Positions 32,984-42,316 of a stretch of DNA of 48,980 bases are shown here, in pieces. Both the position numbers and the translations under genes were made by a program. The notes below the pieces were generated by a model. It worked only from the letters and a program-made list of their open reading frames with translations. It was not told the DNA's origin and did not search any database. How positions within the stretch are numbered: position 1 is the stretch's first letter; each line of letters begins with the position of its first letter. Source of the DNA: Bacillota bacterium (GTDB lineage Bacteria; Bacillota; Clostridia; Lachnospirales; Lachnospiraceae); the NCBI GenBank assembly GCA_023399455.1, contig JAEWPN010000250.1:1-48980 (forward strand), in the 5' to 3' direction.

Positions 32984-34294
32984 ATGAAATCAGGACGTTT
33001 GTTAACGCTGCTCATGGCAGCAGTATTATCTGTTGCCGCGCTGGCAGGCTGTGGAGACACAAGTGCTCAGGGTGTTGTAGAGAAAGCAGATACAGAAGCG
33101 GCGGAAGCGGTAGATACCGCAGAAGCCACAGGGGAAAAGGTTAATTTGAAATATTATATATGGAGTGACACGGAAAGCTATACGAAAGAAATTGCTGAAA
33201 ACTTTAACAACAGCCAGGACAGAATCCAGGTGGAAGTCATCAGCATGCCGAACGAAACCTATGACGACAAGCTGAAGGTAATGCTTTCTGCGGGAAGCGA
33301 TGCGGATTTGATCAATCTGCGCTCTTTAAATCTTTTATCGCAGTTTCAGAAGGCGGGCGCTCTGACAGAGCTGACGGATATGGTAAAGGCAGGAAATCTG
33401 GACGTGAGCAAATATGGTTCCATGTGGGATGTATGCTATCCCGACGGTGTGGTATCCGCCCTTCCGATGAGAACCTCCTGCTGGATGCTTTTTTATAACG
33501 TGGACTTGCTTGAGGAGGCCGGACTTACTATGCCCGAGCAGCTGACCTGGGATGAGTATGCGGACATGGCGAAGCAGCTTACTTCAGGCGACGGCACCAG
33601 ATACGGCGGCTGCTTTGTGGATTGGAAAATTTATCATGCCATAGCAACACAGATGGGCACCTATTTGAACGATGACGATATTTCCAATGAAAAGACGGGA
33701 TTGGAAATACTGAACCGCTTATTTAACGAGGATCAGTCCCATGTCCCGCTTGCGGAAGTGAAAGCCAATGACAGTCAGTATTTAACTGATTTCGAAAACG
33801 GAAGGGTAGCTATGATCCCTCAGGGGGAATGGCTTTTTGACATGCTTAAGACCGATACGGAAGCGGGAAAGACCTCTGTTAACTGGGAAGTAGCGCCGGT
33901 CCCCGTACCGGACGGAGTAGAACCGGGCACCACATGGGGAGCAACGCAGTTCACAGCAATTCCGGGGGACAGCAAGCACCCGGCGGAAGCATATGAATTC
34001 CTGGAATACCTTTGCGGAGACGGAGGAGGATCTGTACTTCCCAAGTATGGCATTCTGCCTGCATATTCCAGCGAAGCAGGAGCGGAATCCTTTAAGGAAT
34101 CGGTAGGTAAAGACAGTGCGGTCGAGGTGGTGTTCAATTCCAAGACACTTCCGGAGGCGCCTGCCTATGATAAATATAACGACTTAATCGATGCCTTTAC
34201 CGAGAATGCAGAGCTTTATTTGTACGGCGAGAAGGGAATCGATGAGACGATGACGAATTTTGAGACTCAGCGTGAACAGATTATAAGTAAATAA
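32984..34294 (+). CDS. Sugar ABC transporter substrate-binding lipoprotein
   Basis: A 436-residue lipoprotein: signal peptide with lipobox LAGC (Cys at about residue 22), acidic linker, then a family 1 binding-protein fold (NLKYYIWSDTESYTKEIAEN; FENGRVAMIPQGEWLFDML; GATQFTAIPGDSKHPAEAYEF). AAGGAGGGTAAATT precedes the ATG. It delivers an oligosaccharide to the two permeases that follow. The GH42 and GH5 enzymes downstream suggest a beta-linked galacto-, gluco- or manno-oligosaccharide. Confidence 0.92.
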   Translation: MKSGRLLTLLMAAVLSVAALAGCGDTSAQGVVEKADTEAAEAVDTAEATGEKVNLKYYIWSDTESYTKEIAENFNNSQDRIQVEVISMPNETYDDKLKVMLSAGSDADLINLRSLNLLSQFQKAGALTELTDMVKAGNLDVSKYGSMWDVCYPDGVVSALPMRTSCWMLFYNVDLLEEAGLTMPEQLTWDEYADMAKQLTSGDGTRYGGCFVDWKIYHAIATQMGTYLNDDDISNEKTGLEILNRLFNEDQSHVPLAEVKANDSQYLTDFENGRVAMIPQGEWLFDMLKTDTEAGKTSVNWEVAPVPVPDGVEPGTTWGATQFTAIPGDSKHPAEAYEFLEYLCGDGGGSVLPKYGILPAYSSEAGAESFKESVGKDSAVEVVFNSKTLPEAPAYDKYNDLIDAFTENAELYLYGEKGIDETMTNFETQREQIISK

Positions 34295-34307
34295 TGTTCG
34301 TACGCAG

Positions 34308-34341
34308 CAGGGAAGCAGTTCTTGGAACATAAGCTTCCCTG
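34308..34341 (+). promoter_or_regulatory. Intercistronic hairpin after the binding-protein gene
   Basis: Perfect 9-pair stem CAGGGAAGC/GCTTCCCTG followed by TTCTT. Partial termination or 3' protection here would give more binding protein than permease. Confidence 0.6.
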
Positions 34342-34350
34342 TTCTTATGA

Positions 34351-34387
34351 GGGCATCCTCTGCTGTTTCATTATTCCTCAGATGCCC
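34351..34387 (+). promoter_or_regulatory. Second intercistronic hairpin
   Basis: GGGCATC pairs perfectly with GATGCCC across a 23-base loop, ending 16 bases before the permease start and next to its ribosome site. Confidence 0.4.
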
Positions 34388-34403
34388 CCGGAAAGGAATA
34401 ATA

Positions 34404-35288
34404 ATGATAAAAAATAAAAAAGCGCTCAGGTATCTGAAAGGATATTTATTCCTGCTTCCTAACTTCGTTGGTTTTTTCGTATTTATGGCTTTGCCGATCA
34501 TCATGGGTTTTATCATTTCTCTTACGGATTATAACGGCTTTCGTCAATTTAACTTCGTAGGGCTTAAGAATTATATCGACATGTTTCAGGATGAATACTT
34601 CAGAGTATCGCTTATACATAACATTGTTTACACCTTAGTTACCGTACCGGGAACAATCGTGTTTGCGCTGATGCTCGCTATGGCGGTAAATCAGGGCATA
34701 AAGGGCAGCGGCATATTTAAAACTATGTTTTTTCTTCCCAATATCAGTTCCATGGTTGCGGTAGGTATCGTATGGTCCATGATATTCAATCCTACGGTAG
34801 GACCTTTAAATCAGCTCTTGCGTTCACTCGGCATCGATAATACGCCTATGTGGATTTCCTCTACCAGTACAGCGCTCGGTTCTATTATGCTGGTAGCAAT
34901 ATGGAAGCAGGCAGGGTATTACATGATTATACTGTTAGCAGGACTTCAGGCAATACCTTCTCAGTTGTATGAGGCATCCTCTATAGACGGAGCCGGTGCA
35001 GTGGCCAAATTCTTCAAAGTGACCCTTCCGATGCTGTCGCCTACAATGTTTATGGTGACGATACTTTGCATCATTAACTCTTTCCAGGTTTTCGATCTGG
35101 TCAATATCATGACGGCGGGAGGACCGGGAAGATCAACCAACGTGCTCGTATTCCGCATCTATCAGGAGGGTTTTCAGAAGCTGCAGTTCGGTTATGCGTC
35201 GGCAATGGCCTATTTCTTGTTCCTGCTCGTAATGATCATCACGCTCATCCAGTTCAGAGGACAGAAAAAATGGGTTAATTACATGTAG
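34404..35288 (+). CDS. Sugar ABC transporter permease (MalF/LacF type)
   Basis: A 294-residue permease with six membrane helices and the EAA loop (LYEASSIDGAGAVAKFFKVT, about 205-224). The ATG at 34404 has AAAGGA 8 bases upstream; an in-frame ATG at 34347 lies inside a hairpin loop region and has no ribosome site. First of two permeases. No ATPase is in the operon, so a shared MsmX-type ATPase is probably used, as in many Firmicute sugar importers. Confidence 0.9.
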   Translation: MIKNKKALRYLKGYLFLLPNFVGFFVFMALPIIMGFIISLTDYNGFRQFNFVGLKNYIDMFQDEYFRVSLIHNIVYTLVTVPGTIVFALMLAMAVNQGIKGSGIFKTMFFLPNISSMVAVGIVWSMIFNPTVGPLNQLLRSLGIDNTPMWISSTSTALGSIMLVAIWKQAGYYMIILLAGLQAIPSQLYEASSIDGAGAVAKFFKVTLPMLSPTMFMVTILCIINSFQVFDLVNIMTAGGPGRSTNVLVFRIYQEGFQKLQFGYASAMAYFLFLLVMIITLIQFRGQKKWVNYM

Positions 35289-35305
35289 AAAGGAAGAGAA
35301 ACACA

Positions 35306-36148
35306 ATGGTAAAAGGTACTGGTAATTTAAAAACAAAGGCCTCCCGCAGCGGGCTGTTCGCCATTATGCTGATTCTGGGGATCTGTATGATTATTCCTTT
35401 CCTGTGGACGCTTTCGGCCTCGTTTAAAAATAACAATGAGATATTTTCTTATCCGATTAAATGGATACCGGAAATTTATCGATGGTCCAACTACAAGGAG
35501 GTATGCGAAAAAATCCCATTTATTGCTTATTATCTAAATACGCTTAAGATTTCCATCATCGTAACGGCAGGGCAGGTGGTTACTTGTTCGTTAGCGGCTT
35601 ACTCCTTCAGCAAGATGCACTATCCTGGCAGAGATAAAATATTCTTATGCTATTTAGCAACACTGATGGTGCCATGGCATGCAATTATGATTCCGCAATT
35701 TATTATTATAAAGAATCTTGGACTGAACGATTCTCACTGGTCCCTTATTTTGATCAATCTATTCAGTGCATTCGGGGTTTTTTTGCTTCGCCAGTTCATG
35801 ATGAGCATTCCGGAAGAGCTATCGGAAGCGGCACGGATCGACGGCTGCGGGGAATTCAAGATATATTCCACCATCGTATTTCCCATGTGCAAGCCGGGCA
35901 TTGCGACCCTGGTAGTTTTCACCTTCAATTTTATGTGGAACGACTATATGGCGCCGATGATTTATCTCACTTCGGAACGGCTTAGAACGATACAAATCGG
36001 TCTTGCATCCTTTCGGACCCAGTATGGGTCGGAATATGGACTGATTATGGCGGGCACGGTCTGCGCTCTCATTCCGATGCTTTTGATATTTGCTGTCGGA
36101 CAGAAATATCTGGTAGAGGGCATCGCTTTCTCGGGCTTAAAGGGATAA
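35306..36148 (+). CDS. Sugar ABC transporter permease (MalG/LacG type)
   Basis: A 280-residue permease with six helices and the EAA loop (ELSEAARIDGCGEFKIYSTI, about 172-191). AAGGAAGAGAAACACA precedes the ATG, 17 bases after the first permease. Together with it forms the membrane channel of the importer. Confidence 0.9.
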   Translation: MVKGTGNLKTKASRSGLFAIMLILGICMIIPFLWTLSASFKNNNEIFSYPIKWIPEIYRWSNYKEVCEKIPFIAYYLNTLKISIIVTAGQVVTCSLAAYSFSKMHYPGRDKIFLCYLATLMVPWHAIMIPQFIIIKNLGLNDSHWSLILINLFSAFGVFLLRQFMMSIPEELSEAARIDGCGEFKIYSTIVFPMCKPGIATLVVFTFNFMWNDYMAPMIYLTSERLRTIQIGLASFRTQYGSEYGLIMAGTVCALIPMLLIFAVGQKYLVEGIAFSGLKG

Positions 36149-36175
36149 TGATATAAGAATGCATAGGTGGATAAA

Positions 36176-38239
36176 ATGGAGCTTTATCATAAAATGAACA
36201 AGATCCTCTACGGAGGTGATTACAACCCGGAGCAATGGCCGGAGGAGATACGCAGGGAGGATATGGAGCTGCTTAAGAAAGCAGGGATCGATATCGTCAC
36301 CCTGAACGTATTCAACTGGTCGTTATTGCAGCCGGAGGAAGAGGTTTATGACTTTACGGTGTTAGATGAGGTCGTAGAACTGGTAAGCGAGGCGGGACTG
36401 CAGATATGTATGGCTACGGGTACCGCTGCGCATCCGGCATGGATGGCCAGGAAATATCCGGATATTTTGCGGACGAATTTTCAGGGGATGAAGAGAAAGT
36501 TTGGCGGAAGGCATAATTCCTGCCCTAACAGCCCGACATTTCAACGGCTTTCCCCTGAGCTTGCAGGAAGGGTCGCAGAGCGTTACAAGAATAGGAAAAA
36601 TATTCTCCTATGGCATGTAGGTAATGAATATGAAGGTGCATGTTACTGTGAAAACTGCGAAAAAGCATTCCGTCTATGGCTGAAAGAAAAATACCATACG
36701 CTGGAAAGGCTGAATAAAGAATGGAATACCCGTTTCTGGGGCCATATATTTTATGATTGGGAGGAGATCGTGGCTCCCAATCTTTTGAGCGAGCATTTCG
36801 AAGAAACGAGAAGCATGAACCAGCCTATTACCTTAGATTACATGAGGTTTAATTCGGATAGTATGCTGGCAAACTACCGGGCGGAGTCGGATAGTATTCG
36901 ACGCTTTATTCCCGATGCGGTGGTTACGACGAATTTCATGGGTGCTTATAAGCCGCTTGATTACCGTAAATGGGCTCCTTATCTGGATATCGTTTCGTGG
37001 GACAGCTATCCCCCTGCGGGAGCTGAACCGGCCTGCTGTGCAATGAATCATGATCTGATGCGTGGACTGAAGAATGGACAGTCCTTCCTGCTGATGGAAC
37101 AGACTCCCAGCGTGTGTAACTGGCTCACGGACAATCGGGTGAAAAGGCCGGGTGTCATGCGGCTTCTAAGCTATCAGGCAGTGGCCCATGGAGCCGACAG
37201 CGTAATGTTTTTCCAAATAAGGCGTTCTGTAGCAGGCTGTGAGAAATTCCATGGGGCGGTCATCGATCATGCGGGAAGCAGCAATACGCGAGTTTTTCTT
37301 GAATGCAGCCTGCTCGGCGGGGAACTGAAAGCCTTGGGGGACAGTTTTACAGGCGGCAGAACCTTTGCCAAAACGGCTTTGATTTTCGACTGGGATACGT
37401 GGTGGGCGTTAGAATGCTCCGCAGGACCAAGTGCGAGACTGAAATATTTGGAGGAATTTTACCTGTATTATAAAGCCTTCTATGAACTTCAGGTGCCGGT
37501 GGACATTATCGGAATGGAAGAGGACTTTTCAAGGTATGAGCTTATAGCCGCACCGCTGTTCTATATGATTAAGGATGGAGCGGCAGAAAGGCTTGAAGAA
37601 TTTGCCGCGGAAGGAAAGACGGCAGTTTTTAGCTACCTGAGCGGCTATGTGAATGAAAACGATACGATTACATCAGGCGGTTATCCGGGAAAGCTTCGCA
37701 AGCTTGCAGGTATATGGGTGGAAGAAATCGATTCCCTGCCGGAGAAAAGCAGTAATTCCTTTTGTTATAAAGGAAAGGAATATCCGGCCCAGCTCATCTG
37801 CGATTTAATGCACAGCGAGGGGGCCGAGGTACTTGCATCCTACGAGTCTGACTTCTACGCAGGAATGCCGGTGCTTACGCGCAGTACCTATGGAAAAGGA
37901 AGTGTATATTATATCGGAACCCGGTCGTCGGAGAAATTTTATAAAGAGCTTTTCTTAGAAATTTGTAAAGAAAGAAATATCTGTGCGGCGGATGGAGCCG
38001 ATGCGGAAAGAGGAAGAGAACGTGCTGAAAGGAACGTAGAAATGGCAGCGAGAGAGAAGGACGGCAGCCAATATCTGTTCCTGCTGAATCACGGGGAGCA
38101 TGAGACGGAGGTTTACATAAAGGCTGGAGGAACAGAACTTTTGTCGGGAGAAAGTAAGCCGCCGGAAAGCGTTTGGCGGCTGGAGGCGAAGGGAGTACGA
38201 ATTATTTTGGCAGAAGAACAAAAGCATAGGAGGGAATAG
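36176..38239 (+). CDS. GH42 beta-galactosidase
   Basis: A 687-residue cytoplasmic enzyme of glycoside hydrolase family 42. N-terminal ILYGGDYNPEQWPEE, acid/base Glu in LLWHVGNEYEG (about residue 149) next to a zinc-type CYCENC cluster, and nucleophile Glu in FLLMEQTPSVCNW (about 310). A trimerisation domain follows at about 390-600. The ATG at 36176 has AGGTGG before it; GTG at 36167 overlaps that site. It hydrolyses galactosides brought in by the upstream importer, in one operon with GH5. Confidence 0.92.
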   Translation: MELYHKMNKILYGGDYNPEQWPEEIRREDMELLKKAGIDIVTLNVFNWSLLQPEEEVYDFTVLDEVVELVSEAGLQICMATGTAAHPAWMARKYPDILRTNFQGMKRKFGGRHNSCPNSPTFQRLSPELAGRVAERYKNRKNILLWHVGNEYEGACYCENCEKAFRLWLKEKYHTLERLNKEWNTRFWGHIFYDWEEIVAPNLLSEHFEETRSMNQPITLDYMRFNSDSMLANYRAESDSIRRFIPDAVVTTNFMGAYKPLDYRKWAPYLDIVSWDSYPPAGAEPACCAMNHDLMRGLKNGQSFLLMEQTPSVCNWLTDNRVKRPGVMRLLSYQAVAHGADSVMFFQIRRSVAGCEKFHGAVIDHAGSSNTRVFLECSLLGGELKALGDSFTGGRTFAKTALIFDWDTWWALECSAGPSARLKYLEEFYLYYKAFYELQVPVDIIGMEEDFSRYELIAAPLFYMIKDGAAERLEEFAAEGKTAVFSYLSGYVNENDTITSGGYPGKLRKLAGIWVEEIDSLPEKSSNSFCYKGKEYPAQLICDLMHSEGAEVLASYESDFYAGMPVLTRSTYGKGSVYYIGTRSSEKFYKELFLEICKERNICAADGADAERGRERAERNVEMAAREKDGSQYLFLLNHGEHETEVYIKAGGTELLSGESKPPESVWRLEAKGVRIILAEEQKHRRE

Positions 38240-38243
38240 TGGC

Positions 38244-38442
38244 ATGAGGTTTTCTAACGGATGCTGGTTATGGAGATTACTATGTGGAGGAGGAACAAAA
38301 GGGCTACATGCGCCAGCAGCTTTCTCTGGGTGTAGGCAAATATTATTTGCAGGAAAACCTTCATTCAGTTCAGATTGTTGCTTCCAGAAATGAATATGCG
38401 GTAACAATTACTGCGGCAATTGTAGAAATTGATATGAGGTAG
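38244..38442 (+). pseudogene. Remnant of a GH31-like gene start fused to an unknown coding tail
   Basis: The ATG at 38244, with AGGAGGGA upstream, opens MRFSNGCWLW, which matches the usual start of GH31 alpha-xylosidase/glucosidase genes, then goes astray and stops at 38393. From about 38270 the next frame reads GDYYVEEEQKGYMRQQLSLG to IVEIDMR and stops at 38440. The junction is near GGTTATGGAGA. It looks like a large deletion that joined the first codons of one gene to the last of another. The tail family is not recognised. Confidence 0.55.
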
Positions 38443-38448
38443 AAGCTT

Positions 38449-39783
38449 ATGGATTTTGTGAAGATTAAAAATAATAAATTTTATTTTAGGGACAAGGAAA
38501 TTTCCTTTGGCGGGCTGGGTATTGGAAGCTGGCTGAACATGGAGCATTTCATGCTTGGAATACCAACGCCCGAAAAGCAGATAATAGAAGCCTTTGAGGA
38601 AGTATTCGGGGTAGAACGAAGCGATAGTTTTTTCGATGATTTTATTTGTTCCTTTGTAAAGGAGGAGGACTTTCAATTTTTAAAAGAGACCGGTGTAAAT
38701 ATTATCAGGGTTCCTTTTAACTATCATCTTTTTTTTGACGATAAAAATCCTAAGGTTTTGAAGGAGAGGGGATTTTGCTATTTTGACAGATTACTTGCAT
38801 TTTGTCGAAAATACGAAATTTTTCTGCTTCCCGACCTTCATGCTGTGCCGGGAGGTCAGAATCCCGACTGGCACAGCGATAACCAGACCGGTATACCGCA
38901 ATTCTGGCATTTCGAGGCATTTCAGGATCAGATCGTAGAGCTCTGGAAAGAAATCGCCGGATATTATGCGGAGGAAACGTGGATACTCGGCTACGATATT
39001 CTCAATGAACCCTTTCTTATACCGGGAGAGGACGGAAGGCTTCAGAAGTTCTATGACAGGGTAACGGCAGCCGTCCGTGAAGCTGACAAAAATCATATCA
39101 TTTTCCTTGAGGGAGATTATTTTGCCATGGATTTCTCCGCGATGAAGGAGTTAAAAGATGAACAGACAGCTATAACTTTTCATTTTTATCCGACAGTATG
39201 GGAAGCAGATTTGTGCGACCCCGATTATCCGAGAGAGAAGAGGCGAAGTGTATTCGAGGACCGGCTCGTCACTATGATAGCGGGCATGCAGAAATTCGGG
39301 AGACCTCTGCTGTGCGGTGAGGCAGGATATGATATTGCAGATCATGGACTTGCCCATGTGATGGAGATGGTGGAAGATACACTGGATTTGTTTAAAAAGC
39401 ACGATATTTCCTATACCCTATGGTGCTACAAGGATGCGGGATTCATGGGACTTGTGTATCCGCAGGAGGATTCCTTATGGATGAGATTCGCAAGGGAAAT
39501 GCGCGTAAAATGGACCCATTACGGAGAAATGGAGATGGGAAAAGAACTGGTGGAAATAATGTGCGGGCATTTTCCGGGCGAGGTGGAAGAAAAGATAAAA
39601 TATCATCTTCAGTTTAGGCAGCGGGCGCTGCTGTATACTCTGCAGAAAGAACAGTTATTGAAGCCTCAGCTTATGTCCTACGGATGGGAACAGATATCAG
39701 GGATGCCTGAATCCTTTGCAATGGAAAACTGTACATTCTATGAAGAATACAGGGAGTTATTAAGGAAATATATGAGAGGATAA
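38449..39783 (+). CDS. GH5-family glycoside hydrolase (intracellular)
   Basis: A 444-residue GH5/cellulase-fold enzyme: barrel start NIIRVPFNYHLFF, substrate region LPDLHAVPGGQN, acid/base Glu in GYDILNEPF (about residue 186) and nucleophile Glu in LLCGEAGYD (about 287). No signal peptide, so it acts on imported oligosaccharides, like the GH42 enzyme. The last 80 residues extend beyond the barrel. AGGTAGAAGCTT is a modest ribosome site. Substrate could be beta-glucoside or beta-mannoside. Confidence 0.85.
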   Translation: MDFVKIKNNKFYFRDKEISFGGLGIGSWLNMEHFMLGIPTPEKQIIEAFEEVFGVERSDSFFDDFICSFVKEEDFQFLKETGVNIIRVPFNYHLFFDDKNPKVLKERGFCYFDRLLAFCRKYEIFLLPDLHAVPGGQNPDWHSDNQTGIPQFWHFEAFQDQIVELWKEIAGYYAEETWILGYDILNEPFLIPGEDGRLQKFYDRVTAAVREADKNHIIFLEGDYFAMDFSAMKELKDEQTAITFHFYPTVWEADLCDPDYPREKRRSVFEDRLVTMIAGMQKFGRPLLCGEAGYDIADHGLAHVMEMVEDTLDLFKKHDISYTLWCYKDAGFMGLVYPQEDSLWMRFAREMRVKWTHYGEMEMGKELVEIMCGHFPGEVEEKIKYHLQFRQRALLYTLQKEQLLKPQLMSYGWEQISGMPESFAMENCTFYEEYRELLRKYMRG

Positions 39784-39890
39784 AATTTCTTCTTTACCCA
39801 TTGAAAAAATAGAACAAGTGCGATATACTGCTTATCGAATACAGAGTTATATGTGGATTCTAAAGACAAAATCTACAAAAGCGGAAGGAT

Positions 39891-41294
39891 ATGAGTAAGA
39901 AAATGTCCGGTAATTCGATGCAATATAAAAACAATATAAAAGTTACGGGTATGGGAAAAAGTAATGCCATAACGGAAGGAGTAATCTGGAAACAGTTGCT
40001 CCTCTTCTTTTTCCCTATTTTGTTCGGCACCTTTTTTCAGCAGTTATATAATGCGATTGATGCCATTATCGTAGGGCGATATGTGGGGAAGGAGGCGCTT
40101 TCTGCCGTGGGCGGAAGCACCAATACAGTAATCCAGCTAATCGTAGGCTTCTTCGTAGGTCTATCCAGCGGAGCCACTGTTATCATATCCCAATATTACG
40201 GCGCGAAGAAGCAGGAGATGGTGGAATACGCGGTGCATACCGCCATCGCCTTCAGTGTGATCGCCGGTCTTGTCATGTCGGCAGCAGGCATTATCACTGC
40301 TCCGGCGGTATTACAAGCTATGAATACTCCGGAGGACGTACTTGGGCCGTCGGTTACCTTTCTTCGGATTTATTATTTAGGAATGGTAGGAAATCTCGTT
40401 TACAATATAAGTGCGGGAATACTCAGGGCAGTAGGAGATTCCAAGCGGCCGCTCTACTTTTTGATCGTGAGCTGTATGACCAACATCATTCTTGACATGC
40501 TGTTTGTGGTAGGCTTTGGCATGGGAGTGGCAGGGGCGGCGTTAGCGACAATCATTTCCCAGGCGCTCAGCGCGGTATTGGTTATTATGCTGTTAGTAAA
40601 GACGACGGATATGCACCGTCTGTACATTCGAAATATCCGTTTGGATAGAAGAATGCTGGCAAGAATCATCAGGATTGGATTCCCCGCAGGAATGCAGTCG
40701 ATCATGTACAGCTCCTCTAATGTCATTATACAGGCAGGCATTAATTCTCTGGGAACTGATACCGTAGCGGCATGGACAGCTTATAGTAAAATAGACAGCA
40801 TATTCTGGATGATCGTCAGTGCCTTTGGCATCTCTGTAACTACTTTTGTGGGACAAAACTATGGAGCCGGGAAGAGGGAGCGGTTGAGGAAAGGCGTGCG
40901 GATATGCATGGCTATGACCTTTGCCTCCACCCTTTTCATTTCCTTCGTATTGTATTTTTGGGGGATATATTGCTACCGGCTGTTTACCACGGATGCTGCG
41001 GTAATCCGCATAGGGATACATATGCTGCGCTACCTCGTGCCGGTCTATTTCACATATGTGACGATTGAGATTCTATCCGGAGCTCTGCGCGGTGTGGGCG
41101 ACAGTTGGATCCCAATGCTTATATGTCTGATAGGGATATGCGCACTGCGTGTTGCATGGCTTATGCTGGCGGTGCCGCTTCGAAAGAATATTTATACGAT
41201 CATGTTCAGCTACCCGCTCACATGGGTGGTTACGACGATTCTGTTCATTATATATTATTTGTTTTTCAGTAAAATCAGAGGGCGTCAAAAATAA
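39891..41294 (+). CDS. MATE-family multidrug efflux protein
   Basis: A 467-residue transporter with twelve predicted helices and MATE features in both halves (QQLYNAIDAIIVGRYVGKEA near residue 50; WTAYSKIDSIFWMIVSAFG near 300; GALRGVGDSWIPM near 400). Exchanges cationic drugs or metabolites for Na+ or H+. The start is uncertain: AAGGA is very close to the ATG at 39891 and the ATG at 39903 or 39951 is possible. It converges on the LytTR regulator. Confidence 0.88.
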   Translation: MSKKMSGNSMQYKNNIKVTGMGKSNAITEGVIWKQLLLFFFPILFGTFFQQLYNAIDAIIVGRYVGKEALSAVGGSTNTVIQLIVGFFVGLSSGATVIISQYYGAKKQEMVEYAVHTAIAFSVIAGLVMSAAGIITAPAVLQAMNTPEDVLGPSVTFLRIYYLGMVGNLVYNISAGILRAVGDSKRPLYFLIVSCMTNIILDMLFVVGFGMGVAGAALATIISQALSAVLVIMLLVKTTDMHRLYIRNIRLDRRMLARIIRIGFPAGMQSIMYSSSNVIIQAGINSLGTDTVAAWTAYSKIDSIFWMIVSAFGISVTTFVGQNYGAGKRERLRKGVRICMAMTFASTLFISFVLYFWGIYCYRLFTTDAAVIRIGIHMLRYLVPVYFTYVTIEILSGALRGVGDSWIPMLICLIGICALRVAWLMLAVPLRKNIYTIMFSYPLTWVVTTILFIIYYLFFSKIRGRQK

Positions 41295-41352
41295 TATTTT
41301 ACGAGGATACTTTTAGAATCATAAAAAGAATTTACCGGAGGATAATCCCCGA

Positions 41353-42099
41353 TCAAAGAATATTCATATTCAGCCGGAGAGCCAGCGTCTTTACAATGCG
41401 GGTGGCGACCGGGCATACCTTTCCGTTTTCCAGAGTCACCAGACAATTTTTGATATTTACTTCTTTTACGTGAGAAAGGTTGATGATGCAGGATTTGTGG
41501 CATTGAAAAAATGAATCATCCAAAAGCTTTTCTATTTTCTTCAGGGAATAGAAAAGCTCGGTGTATCCGTTTCTCTTATAGATCCGAATCTTATGCGCTT
41601 CGGTGGAGGTCTCGATACAGTAGATATCGGGCAGTTTCATGGAAATGATGCGTCCGTCGATTTTTAATGCGATAGCCTTCTGAATGGTATTGGTAGGAAG
41701 CGTATACAGTTCCAGGGCTTTGAGAATACATTCCCGCATGCGGGAGGAAAGCTCCTTGCTGCCTTTTATAATATAATCCATGGCTTCGACTTTGTATTTG
41801 AAGGAAAGATAAGAAAGCTCGCTGTGAACAGTAACGAACACGATAAAGCCCCGCGGATCGTATTTCCTTATTTCTCTGGCGAGGGAGAAACCGTCCATGG
41901 AGGCATTCAAATTAATGTCAAGAAAATATAAAGATGGAGTCTTATGTTCGGTCAAATAGGAAAGAAGCTGATAGGGAGAAGAAGTGGTGCAGACGATAGA
42001 AGCATCCATATCTTCAATCATGATTGTGTTGGATACCAATTTTTTAAAATGCTGCAGTTGATTTTCATCGTCATCACAAATGTATACCGGTAACATCAT
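41353..42099 (-). CDS. LytTR response regulator (AgrA-like)
   Basis: A 248-residue protein: receiver domain (VYICDDDENQ; phospho-acceptor Asp in LYFLDINLN, about residue 60) and a C-terminal LytTR DNA-binding domain (IYCIETSTEAHKIRIY, FFQCHKSCIINLSHV, about 145-245). It is divergent from agrB. No histidine kinase is in the window, so its AgrC-like partner is encoded elsewhere or is missing. The tandem sites at 42218-42248 are its likely targets. Confidence 0.9.
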   Translation of the reverse strand: MMLPVYICDDDENQLQHFKKLVSNTIMIEDMDASIVCTTSSPYQLLSYLTEHKTPSLYFLDINLNASMDGFSLAREIRKYDPRGFIVFVTVHSELSYLSFKYKVEAMDYIIKGSKELSSRMRECILKALELYTLPTNTIQKAIALKIDGRIISMKLPDIYCIETSTEAHKIRIYKRNGYTELFYSLKKIEKLLDDSFFQCHKSCIINLSHVKEVNIKNCLVTLENGKVCPVATRIVKTLALRLNMNIL

Positions 42100-42217
42100 T
42101 CCCCCTCAATAAAGTTGATATTAACGATGTCATGATACGACATAACAATCGAATTTACTACCAATTACAACAAACTTATGATAATATTTTCATATATGAA
42201 TAAGTTGTAAGAAAGTA

Positions 42218-42248
42218 ATCGTTTAAGAAATGGAATTGAGCGTTTAGG
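42218..42248 (+). promoter_or_regulatory. Tandem LytTR-type sites before agrB
   Basis: TCGTTTAAG (42219-42227) and GCGTTTAGG (42240-42248) are direct 9-base repeats with a 12-base gap, i.e. 21 bases centre to centre. This is the spacing of AgrA and other LytTR regulators. The weak -35 region and TATAAA -10 (42280-42285) of agrB lie just downstream. Confidence 0.65.
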
Positions 42249-42279
42249 AAAAATATGGTAAAATTTTATCAAACTATGG

Positions 42280-42285
42280 TATAAA
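42280..42285 (+). promoter_or_regulatory. -10 box of agrB
   Basis: TATAAA with no recognisable -35 at 17 bases upstream, as expected for an activator-dependent promoter. The tandem LytTR sites end 31 bases before it. Confidence 0.5.
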
Positions 42286-42316
42286 TAGAATCACGAGATG
42301 AGGCGAGGTGTACAGC

